From Lactobacillus sp. W8174 (GTDB lineage Bacteria; Bacillota; Bacilli; Lactobacillales; Lactobacillaceae), in assembly GCF_016100975.1 (NCBI RefSeq), contig NZ_JACFRN010000003.1:1-64000 (forward strand): DNA of 64,000 nucleotides, written 5' to 3'. The notes below the pieces were generated by a model. That model saw only the letters and a program-made list of their open reading frames with translations. It had not been told where the DNA came from and did not search any database. Positions 7,592-15,170 of this stretch are shown piece after piece. The position numbers and the translations under genes were made by a program. Position 1 is the stretch's first letter, and each line of letters opens with the position of its first letter.

Positions 7592-8836
7592 ATGGCTAAC
7601 GAAATATTATCAGGAATAAGAGTTATTGATCTCACACAATTTTTGGCAGCCCCAACCGTAGGACGAGTCCTTGGAGAATGGGGAGCTGATGTTATTAAAG
7701 TTGAAGCTCCTAAGGGTGATGCTGGAAGAACCCAAGGTGCAGTTTTTGGCATGAAGTATGAAGATGATGAGAATTTGGGCTTTGATGTTTCTAATATGAA
7801 TAAAAGATTCATTACTTTAAACATGAAAACTCCTGAAGGGATGCAAGCTTTTAAAGACCTATTAAAAACCGCAGATGTATTTTTAACATCAGTGAGAACA
7901 AAGAGTTTAGCTCATATGGGAATCACTTGGGAAGAGCTGCATAAAGAATTTCCTAAATTAGTGTTTGCACAAGATCGCGGATATGGTGAATTTGGTCCTA
8001 AAAAAGATTCTGCCGGCTATGACGCAACTGCTTATCAAGCACGTGGCGGAGTTCAGGGAACAACGGTAGATAAAGGAGGGAATCCATATAATCCAGTAAA
8101 TGGCTATGGTGATTTCCAAGTATCAATGACCTTAGCCGCAGGTATTTGTGCAGCCTTACTGAGAGCTCAAAGAACCGGGAAGGGTGATAAGGTTGTCGTT
8201 AACTTGAATCACGCAGCGATATTTATGCAAAATATCGCTATGGTTTCTGCACAATATGGCAATGTATATCCTAAGAGTCGTAAAGAAGTTACTAATCCTT
8301 TTAATGACACTTATAAAACCTCTGATGATCGCTGGTTTGTACTATGCGTTCCCGAATATGACCGTGATTTTGACAAAGTAATGCATGACATTGGTCGTGA
8401 TGATGTCAAAGGCGATGAAAGATATAACAAAATGGACACTTTGAATGCTAATGGTACCAGCAATGAAGTAATTGCCATTTTAGAAGATGCTTTTAAGAAA
8501 AAACCGTTGCAGTATTGGATAGACCTCTTTAATAAGGAAGACTTACCGCTTGAGGCTTGTCAGATACCAACGGAAATATACCAGGATCCTGAGGCTTTGG
8601 ATAATGATGAAATTAGACTGATGGAATTTCCATCTGGAAATAAGAGATTTATTCCCACTAATCCAGTACGCTTTTCATCTCAAGGCAAGCCTACGCTAAC
8701 TCCTTCTCGTGCTCAGGGATCTGATACACGCGAAGTACTCAAAGATGAGTTAGGCTACAGCGATGAAAAAATCAGTGAGATGTTTGCCAGTGGTGCTGCC
8801 AGTGGCCTGCGTCATATAGGAGACCCAATTAAATAG
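7592..8836 (+). CDS. Class III (CaiB/BaiF-type) acyl-CoA transferase
   Basis: The 414-residue protein is a CaiB/BaiF family CoA-transferase. It begins LSGIRVIDLTQFLAAP, has the ADVIKVEAPKGD segment near 40-51, and keeps the catalytic Asp in AGYDATAYQA. Family members move CoA between carboxylic acids through an aspartyl-CoA thioester; CaiB uses carnitine and crotonobetaine, and CarA uses hydrocaffeate and caffeate. I place the start at ATG 7592, which has GGAG eight bases upstream; the frame stays open further 5'. Lying between two acyl-CoA dehydrogenase genes, it would let the reduced acyl-CoA product activate the next substrate molecule without ATP. Confidence 0.92.
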   Translation: MANEILSGIRVIDLTQFLAAPTVGRVLGEWGADVIKVEAPKGDAGRTQGAVFGMKYEDDENLGFDVSNMNKRFITLNMKTPEGMQAFKDLLKTADVFLTSVRTKSLAHMGITWEELHKEFPKLVFAQDRGYGEFGPKKDSAGYDATAYQARGGVQGTTVDKGGNPYNPVNGYGDFQVSMTLAAGICAALLRAQRTGKGDKVVVNLNHAAIFMQNIAMVSAQYGNVYPKSRKEVTNPFNDTYKTSDDRWFVLCVPEYDRDFDKVMHDIGRDDVKGDERYNKMDTLNANGTSNEVIAILEDAFKKKPLQYWIDLFNKEDLPLEACQIPTEIYQDPEALDNDEIRLMEFPSGNKRFIPTNPVRFSSQGKPTLTPSRAQGSDTREVLKDELGYSDEKISEMFASGAASGLRHIGDPIK

Positions 8837-8844
8837 GTATTAAA

Positions 8845-9990
8845 ATGACATTACTTTATACACAAGAACAAAAAGAATATATTCATTTAGCACAAGAATT
8901 TGGAGATCGGTATCTAACCCCTGAAATTATTAAGAAATATGATTTAAAAGGTGATTGTCCTTCCAGCTTGTTTGAGCCTGCAATTAAAATTGGCCTTCAT
9001 ATGCTTGAGATCCCCAGAGAATATGGTGGTGCTGGCCTTTCTTATGAAGATTCTGCCCTCGTTTTTGAAAAACTGGCTGAATATGATGCAGGTTATGCAC
9101 TTACTTTAATTACCTCATTTGTTGCATTGCGGTGCGTAATGTTAGCTGGTACTGAAGAACAAGCACAAAGATTTGCCGATGTCATCAGACCAGGCCGTTT
9201 CGCTGCCTTTACAATGTCAGAAGCAGATGCTGGCTCTGACGCAGGTTCTGTGAAAGCAACAGCTGTTCGGCAAGGCAATGAATATATTTTAAACGGAAAT
9301 AAAGCTTTTGCTACTAATGGTGGAATTGCTGATATTTTTATTGGGATTTTTAGAACCTCTAATAATGGTAATCACGGCTTATCAGCTTTCATGATTGATA
9401 AAAATACGCCAGGTATTTGGGTAGGAAAGCATGAAGATAAAATGGGACTGCGTTTATCAAATACAGTACCGTTAGGATTTAAAAATGTACACGTGCCAGC
9501 TGAAAATCTGATTGGCCAAGAAGGAAGAGGAATTAATATTGCGTTAAACAGCCTTAACCTCTCACGTGCGTACGTTTCTACTTTGACCGTTGGTGTTATG
9601 CAACGGGCACTTAATGAAGCTGCCAAATATGCCAATCAACGTGAACAATTTAATCAACCGATTTCTCAATTTGAATCTGTGCAAAATATACTTGCTAATA
9701 TGGCAACGGCAGTTGAAACAGCCCGCTTATTAGTCAATAACACAATGAAAATGATGGATAAAGATTTGTCTGTACGTCAAGAAGGAGCAATGACCAAGCT
9801 TTATGTCACTGATGTGGCACAAAAAGTAACTTCTGATGCGGTTCAGATTCTTGGTGGTTATGGTTATACCCGAGCTTATCCGGTTGAAAAGCTAATGCGT
9901 GATGTCAAAGGATTTCAAATTCTGGAAGGAACTAATGAAATTCAGAGAATGACAATTGCACGTGAAGTTAGCAAAAAATATCAGGACTAG
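8845..9990 (+). CDS. Acyl-CoA dehydrogenase/reductase (second of two)
   Basis: This is a canonical 381-residue acyl-CoA dehydrogenase. The FAD and substrate segment AFTMSEADAGSDAGS lies near residues 125-139, and the C terminus reads ILGGYGYTRAYPVEKLMRD followed by ILEGTNEIQ, with the catalytic Glu just before GT. It is closest in style to short- and branched-chain enzymes and to butyryl-CoA dehydrogenase/CarC-type enoyl-CoA reductases that partner EtfAB. It starts 9 bp after the CoA-transferase gene and ends 12 bp before etfB. A beta-oxidation pathway is otherwise absent from the window, which favours reductive use. Confidence 0.93.
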   Translation: MTLLYTQEQKEYIHLAQEFGDRYLTPEIIKKYDLKGDCPSSLFEPAIKIGLHMLEIPREYGGAGLSYEDSALVFEKLAEYDAGYALTLITSFVALRCVMLAGTEEQAQRFADVIRPGRFAAFTMSEADAGSDAGSVKATAVRQGNEYILNGNKAFATNGGIADIFIGIFRTSNNGNHGLSAFMIDKNTPGIWVGKHEDKMGLRLSNTVPLGFKNVHVPAENLIGQEGRGINIALNSLNLSRAYVSTLTVGVMQRALNEAAKYANQREQFNQPISQFESVQNILANMATAVETARLLVNNTMKMMDKDLSVRQEGAMTKLYVTDVAQKVTSDAVQILGGYGYTRAYPVEKLMRDVKGFQILEGTNEIQRMTIAREVSKKYQD

Positions 9991-10002
9991 GAGGGTACCA
10001 TA

Positions 10003-10743
10003 ATGAAAATTGCATTAATTGCCAAGGCTGAAGCAGATAATCCTAAAACTTATACTTCTCATAAGAACAAAGTAACTTATCATCCAGAAAATTTATTTCT
10101 GAGTGAAGAAGACAAAAATGCCCTTGAGTTTGCCCTGCAATTAACAGAGTTAAAAAAAGGTGCTATTGATGTCTTTACTTTTGAACAAAGTGAAGTAGCT
10201 GAACGGATTTTGCATGAAGCACTGGCTATGGGAGCAACAACAGCTACTAAAATTTCAGCAGGTAATATCAATGATCCTTTACTGCAAAATCAAATTGCAA
10301 GTGAATTTGTCCATTACTTAAAAGAAAATAATGAAAATTATGACTTGATTTTAACGGGAAAAACAACATCTTCAGCTTTTCCGGCTGCTATTGCTGCAGG
10401 ATTAGGGATAGCATTTTATGACTATGTTTCTATGATTGATACTTCCCTCAATTATGAAATGAAACTTGAAAAAGGCAAAATTACTGGGCAATGTGTCTTG
10501 CCAGCTGTAATTGCCACGTTAGATTCAATCAATGTGCCACGCCTTGCTAGTTTCACGTCGTTAAGTACAGCAATAAATTCAAGTATTAATAACGTAAGTT
10601 TTAAAACTAGTGATGAAGGCGTTACAAGTGAAATTGTAGCTAAACCAGTTAAAAATGAAAAAACTATTTTCAATCTGGATCAAGATCCTAAAGCTACGCA
10701 AAAACTGGTTGAAATACTTAAGCAAAACGGGATGTTGAGGTAG
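10003..10743 (+). CDS. etfB: Electron transfer flavoprotein beta subunit (EtfB/FixA)
   Basis: The 246-residue protein fits the EtfB/FixA family. It has an N-terminal alpha/beta nucleotide-binding fold and a central DLILTGKTTSSAFPAAIAAGLG segment corresponding to the family's DLVLTG..A.D...GQ.G..LA.LLG, followed by VLPAVIATLDSINVPR. EtfB binds AMP in housekeeping ETFs or a second FAD in bifurcating ETFs; I cannot tell which from the sequence. GGAGG lies upstream of the ATG. It is encoded four bases before etfA and directly after the second acyl-CoA dehydrogenase, so it should pass electrons to one or both dehydrogenases. Confidence 0.9.
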   Translation: MKIALIAKAEADNPKTYTSHKNKVTYHPENLFLSEEDKNALEFALQLTELKKGAIDVFTFEQSEVAERILHEALAMGATTATKISAGNINDPLLQNQIASEFVHYLKENNENYDLILTGKTTSSAFPAAIAAGLGIAFYDYVSMIDTSLNYEMKLEKGKITGQCVLPAVIATLDSINVPRLASFTSLSTAINSSINNVSFKTSDEGVTSEIVAKPVKNEKTIFNLDQDPKATQKLVEILKQNGMLR

Positions 10744-10747
10744 AAAA

Positions 10748-11671
10748 ATGGTACCAATTTATTATATTCAGTTAGAAGATAAGAATATTGATGAAGGTCA
10801 TAACAGTAATAACTTAGCGGGTCTTGACAGCAATTTTAAAGGTAAGAAAGAAGTACTAGTTTTCAGTAATCACGCTAGTGAAATTAAAGATAAATATGCT
10901 TCTTCAGGAGTCAAGACTACCATATACCAAAATGAGAATTTTAGTGTGACAAACTTGCCAGCTGTGACTAATACCCTTAGAAAAATTTTTGTCGATAAGG
11001 AAAATAGTTTAATAGTATTTGATAAGAGTAATTTAGGTAACAGTCTTGGCAGTCAATTAGCTGCTGTACTGAATGTCCCATTTATTTATAATGCCAAAGA
11101 TATTTGCTGTGATCAAGATCATATAATAGTTAATCAGGATATCGGCAAAACACAAGCCTTAAGAAAAGTCACTCTTGATGACAAGGCGGTAATATCTCTT
11201 TCTTGCAATGGTGTCGTAAGCCATAGTAAGAATGAAGTTGACATAATTGACTGGGAATGTACAGAAACTAATGGAGCCGCATATGTACCCGAAGCTAATT
11301 CTGATAATGATTTGGCATATGCAAAAGTGATTGTAGCTGGTGGTAAAGGCCTGGGTTCCCCAGATAAATTTAAACCGTTAGCTACTTTAGCCCAAAAATT
11401 AAATGCCAGCGTGGGAGCAACTAAGGCAGTTACAGATCAAGGCTGGATTGATAAGAACCGCATGATTGGAATATCGAATTTGTCTGTTGCACCAGATGTT
11501 TACTATGCTTTTGGCATTTCAGGAGCTGTCCAGCACACTGCAGGAATGACAAAATCAAAATGTGTCATTGCTGTCAATACCGATGAAGCAGCACCAATTT
11601 TTAAATTAGCGAATTACGGTATTATCGGGGATGCCAACCAAGTAATAAAGCAATTAAATGAGCTTTTGTAA
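10748..11671 (+). CDS. etfA: Electron transfer flavoprotein alpha subunit (EtfA/FixB)
   Basis: The 307-residue protein carries the unmistakable EtfA FAD domain. A GGKGLGSPDKFK segment begins near residue 198, then come GATKAVTDQGW, then YAFGISGAVQHTAGM, and the C-terminal NTDEAAPIFKLANYGIIGD. The N-terminal half is divergent. Unlike CarE of caffeate respiration, there is no added ferredoxin-like N-terminal domain with CxxCxxC motifs, so an electron donor or acceptor other than an in-built iron-sulfur relay is needed. It lies four bases after etfB and ten bases before the CoA ligase. Confidence 0.93.
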   Translation: MVPIYYIQLEDKNIDEGHNSNNLAGLDSNFKGKKEVLVFSNHASEIKDKYASSGVKTTIYQNENFSVTNLPAVTNTLRKIFVDKENSLIVFDKSNLGNSLGSQLAAVLNVPFIYNAKDICCDQDHIIVNQDIGKTQALRKVTLDDKAVISLSCNGVVSHSKNEVDIIDWECTETNGAAYVPEANSDNDLAYAKVIVAGGKGLGSPDKFKPLATLAQKLNASVGATKAVTDQGWIDKNRMIGISNLSVAPDVYYAFGISGAVQHTAGMTKSKCVIAVNTDEAAPIFKLANYGIIGDANQVIKQLNELL

Positions 11672-11680
11672 GGTATAAAA

Positions 11681-13210
11681 ATGATTTCCAGTAAAAAGGT
11701 GCAAACCTTAAATGATTTATGGCAAAAGCGCTTAAAGCAAAGTGGTCAAAGTACTTTTGTCACTGAAGATGGTTGTAAATACAGTTATCAAGAAATAGAT
11801 TTTTTAGCCAATAAGCAGATGGACTTGCTCCGGAATAATGGCATTAAGAAAGGTGATTTAATTGCAATTCAGTTCGAACTGGATCTAGCAAATATTGTAA
11901 CGATTATTGCCTGTATCAAAATGGGAGTGGTTATTAATCCATTAAATCCGCATTTTGATATTGATGAGATTAATAGCATGATTAACAGGTTTAAGCCATA
12001 TGCTATCATTTCGCAAAAATCCGTGCGTGGTCGTGACACTCTTAGTAATATTGCTAATTTAGATAATTATCAGACTAAAAAAATAGCGGACCTGGTATTA
12101 TTTACCAGAAAAAAGCATTTACCATCTGAATTTATTGGAGGTGACGGATCAGATACTCCTGCACTGGTTCTCAATACTTCGGGTACTAGTGGACTTTATA
12201 AAGGCGTAGTTTTAACCAATAAAAATATTATTAGTGCAGAAAGTGCATATAACGACGCTTTTGGCATCACTAAAGATGACATGACTTTAATTCTTTCGGG
12301 GATGTATCATGCAATTGGATTTCATCATGGCTTAATTTCAACGATTATGGCAGGAAGTCATTTGGCAATAATTAAACATTATAATATTGAACAAGTGGTA
12401 AAAATGCTTGAAGAAGAACCAATTACATATATTGATAGTTTGCCTACAATTATGTATGATCTGCTATTTAAAGTTCAAAATTTGGGTAAGCTACGGATGC
12501 TCATTTGTGGAGGTGACAAAATTAAAGAAAGCATTTTGGTTCAAGCTAAAAAAAGAAATATTCCCCTTTACAACTGTTATGGTCTGACAGAAGCAGTGCC
12601 ATTTAGTTATACTCCTCAAGATTATTATTTAAGTAAAGGTGCAATGACCACGGCAGTCAAGCCAATGGCCAATATTAAAGTCAGACTTGTGAAGAACAAA
12701 AATATAATTACAGATAGTAATAAACAAGGTCAAATTGAAGTTGCTGGACCGATCATTTTTAAATGTTACTTGGATGATCCTGAAAAAACGGCTAAAGCAT
12801 TTGACGGTGACTGGTTTGTTACTGGAGATGTTGGTCACTATAATGAAGATAACTTATTGGAAATAGATGGCCGCAATAGCGATAAAATTATTCGTGGTGG
12901 TGAAAATATTTCCGCTCATATGGTTGAAGATAAGATTAAGGGCTGCCAAAATATTGAGGAAGTAGCAGTTTTAGGAGTCCCAGACGTCCGTTTAGGACAG
13001 AGAATTGGTGCCTTTATTGTTCTAAATCATGGCCAAAAAGTATTAACCAAAGCTGAGTTAATTTCAGAATTAAAAAAGCAGCATGTTGATAAAAAATTAT
13101 GGCCTGAAAAGCTATGGGTTGTTGATTCATTACCAAAAACGTCAAATGGCAAAATAAAGAAGTATCTTTTAAAAAATTGGCTGGAAGGTAAAAAAGTAAA
13201 TGAAGAATAA
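11681..13210 (+). CDS. AMP-forming acyl/aryl-CoA ligase
   Basis: This 509-residue ANL-superfamily enzyme has the phosphate loop LNTSGTSGLYKGVVLTNKN near 166-184, YGLTEAVP (A5 motif), TGDVGHYNEDNLLEIDGRNSDK (A7-A8 hinge) and a C-terminal PKTSNGKIKKY with the adenylation lysine. It would activate a carboxylic acid with ATP and CoA through an acyl-adenylate. Length and context resemble CaiC, CarB and 4-coumarate-CoA ligases. In such operons the ligase primes the cycle and the CoA-transferase sustains it. It overlaps the next gene by 11 bp, indicating translational coupling. Confidence 0.9.
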   Translation: MISSKKVQTLNDLWQKRLKQSGQSTFVTEDGCKYSYQEIDFLANKQMDLLRNNGIKKGDLIAIQFELDLANIVTIIACIKMGVVINPLNPHFDIDEINSMINRFKPYAIISQKSVRGRDTLSNIANLDNYQTKKIADLVLFTRKKHLPSEFIGGDGSDTPALVLNTSGTSGLYKGVVLTNKNIISAESAYNDAFGITKDDMTLILSGMYHAIGFHHGLISTIMAGSHLAIIKHYNIEQVVKMLEEEPITYIDSLPTIMYDLLFKVQNLGKLRMLICGGDKIKESILVQAKKRNIPLYNCYGLTEAVPFSYTPQDYYLSKGAMTTAVKPMANIKVRLVKNKNIITDSNKQGQIEVAGPIIFKCYLDDPEKTAKAFDGDWFVTGDVGHYNEDNLLEIDGRNSDKIIRGGENISAHMVEDKIKGCQNIEEVAVLGVPDVRLGQRIGAFIVLNHGQKVLTKAELISELKKQHVDKKLWPEKLWVVDSLPKTSNGKIKKYLLKNWLEGKKVNEE

Positions 13211-13649
13211 ATTTTTTAAACGTCAAATGGCAGATTATTTTGTAACTCCAAGGATGCTTAACCATATGGAAATTACTCATGGTGGAACGCTCTTAGATAA
13301 TGCAGACTCAGCAATGGGCTTGTTTGCAAATTCATATTGCCATAAGCGTACGTTAACTGGTCGAATAGATAAATTTATTTTTCATAAAAAAAGTTATGCT
13401 GGTGATCATATTTGCTTTTGCGTAACTTTATTAAAAACGACAGCAAAAACAATGACTATTTATGCGGAAGTGAACAGAATTTCTCTTGATAATTCATGTT
13501 CGGAATTAATCGGTGAAGCGGTATTTACCTATGTTGCAGTTAATGCAAACTTGGAGCCGATCTCAGGTTCTATTGAGCAATACCATGTTACTGATGCAGA
13601 AGAAAAAGAATATATTGAATCAGTCAAAAAGAGATTTGGCATTAAATAG
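13200..13649 (+). CDS. Hotdog-fold acyl-CoA thioesterase
   Basis: The 149-residue protein resembles YciA/ACOT-type hotdog thioesterases. The MEITHGGTLLDNADSAMGLFAN segment (about 22-43) corresponds to the central hotdog helix with its catalytic Asp, and a following beta-sheet core includes IDKFIFHKKSYAGDHICFCV. It would hydrolyse an acyl-CoA of the pathway, either freeing the reduced end product or recovering CoA from stalled intermediates. Its start lies within the end of the ligase gene. Specificity is unknown. Confidence 0.78.
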   Translation: MKNKFFKRQMADYFVTPRMLNHMEITHGGTLLDNADSAMGLFANSYCHKRTLTGRIDKFIFHKKSYAGDHICFCVTLLKTTAKTMTIYAEVNRISLDNSCSELIGEAVFTYVAVNANLEPISGSIEQYHVTDAEEKEYIESVKKRFGIK

Positions 13650-13811
13650 AGTCATTTTGAGTTGAGGTCCTGGTTTAATTTGTTTATTAGTAAAACTATT
13701 AATTATAACTATTTAAGTATTAAATTATTTAATAAATTATGGACCAAGTTATAGCGATTAATTACCCAATAAACACCAAATTCAAGACACTAACTTTTTG
13801 ATAAAGCAAGA

Positions 13812-13833
13812 AAGCATTGATATACCAATGCTT
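13812..13833. terminator. Hairpin, possible end of the CoA operon
   Basis: AAGCATTG pairs with CAATGCTT around a six-base loop in the 13650-13949 spacer. The T tract (TTATTTTTTA) starts about 12 bases downstream, so termination would be inefficient. Apart from this the spacer is AT-rich. The gap suggests that the MFS gene has its own promoter, although no clear -35/-10 pair stands out. Confidence 0.4.
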
Positions 13834-13949
13834 GTGGTTATAGTTATTTTTTATAATTTGGTAATCATAAATAATTATTCATATTCTTTGTAATAAGATA
13901 TATTTATTTATGAAATTATTAGCAAATCTTAATTTTGAAAGGTAAAGCT

Positions 13950-15149
13950 ATGAAAAAAGAAAAAAATTATGTTGGCGTTGCTGCCTCTGTGTACATCCAT
14001 TTTGCGGTTGTTGGAGCAGCTACCTTATTTATTAGTCAATATAGAGAAATCCTGGCACACTCTTGGAATGCCAATGAAACCCAAGTCTCGCTAGTAATCG
14101 CAATGGTGGGCTTAGGCAGAATTATTACAATTTTATTTGCCGGCGCTATTTCAGATAAGATAGGCCGGAAAAGAACTTTGTTAATTGCATTGCTCAGTGA
14201 CGCAGTTTTCCTTCTCGGCGCTGTTTTTGCTAACAATATCTGGGTTGCTGGCCTAGCGGCTATGTTTTTCGGGGCAACTAATTCATTTGGTGATACAGCA
14301 GGTTACCCTGCACTTGCAGACGCTTTTCCAGATAAAACAGCTACAATGAACTCATTTGTTAAGGCTGCAATGCAAGTGATGCAGATGCTGTTTCCTTTTT
14401 GTGTGAAACTAATTAAAAATCCAAAGATTACAGCATTTATTTTAGTTATTATTATTTTATTGGATGTTGTATTTACAATGAAGACTGCCTTTGCTCCCCA
14501 AGCTGAGGCAAAAGAGACTACTGAAACAGAAGAAGAAAAAGAAACCAGTTTAAGTAGTCAAAACCAACCTAAGTTAGCCGTTGATGGTCTAATGATCATT
14601 GGGTTGGGCTTTACGCTTTGCTTCACATTTTATATTTTTTCACTCTATGCTCCTTATTACGGACAGTATGTTTTAAATGAATCTGCTGCTAATGCCAATC
14701 AGCTTGTATCATGGTATTCAATTGCTTCCTTAATATCTGTATTTGTTACATCAGCTCTAGTTACTAAGGTAAAGAGATTGAATTTAATTATGGTTTATTC
14801 AGCTATTACTGCTCTTGGTCTGCTGTTTATGGTCTTAAAGCCATCCCTATTAGCTGGGGAAATAGGCGCATTAGCTGTTGGTTTCTTTACTGCAGGAGGA
14901 GTATGGCAAGTTGGACTTTCAGTTTTAACTTCTTATTTCCCCCAAAGTCACGGAAAGATTACATCATACTACAGTTTTGCACCAGCAGTAGTTTACTTCG
15001 TAGCACCACTTGTAGCTGCATTTGTATTAAAGGCCAATGCTGCAAGTACACTCATGGTATTTTGGATAACTACAGTGATAACGATTATTTCTGTAGTTCT
15101 GTGTGTTGTCTTAATTAGTCGTGGTAAAAATTTCAACATCAAAAATTAA
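13950..15149 (+). CDS. MFS transporter, probably organic or aromatic acid uptake
   Basis: This 399-residue protein has about twelve hydrophobic segments and the MFS loop-2/3 signature in GAISDKIGRKRTLL (about 68-81). An acidic central loop (about 185-210) separates the two halves. I chose ATG 13950, preceded by GAAAGG. It is the first gene of a tight group with a flavoprotein, a shikimate/quinate dehydrogenase and 3-dehydroquinase, so import of quinate, shikimate or a related plant acid, or exchange for the reduced product, is the likely role (inference from context). Confidence 0.85.
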   Translation: MKKEKNYVGVAASVYIHFAVVGAATLFISQYREILAHSWNANETQVSLVIAMVGLGRIITILFAGAISDKIGRKRTLLIALLSDAVFLLGAVFANNIWVAGLAAMFFGATNSFGDTAGYPALADAFPDKTATMNSFVKAAMQVMQMLFPFCVKLIKNPKITAFILVIIILLDVVFTMKTAFAPQAEAKETTETEEEKETSLSSQNQPKLAVDGLMIIGLGFTLCFTFYIFSLYAPYYGQYVLNESAANANQLVSWYSIASLISVFVTSALVTKVKRLNLIMVYSAITALGLLFMVLKPSLLAGEIGALAVGFFTAGGVWQVGLSVLTSYFPQSHGKITSYYSFAPAVVYFVAPLVAAFVLKANAASTLMVFWITTVITIISVVLCVVLISRGKNFNIKN

Positions 15150-15170
15150 TATAAAGTAGAAGGTGAAGTT

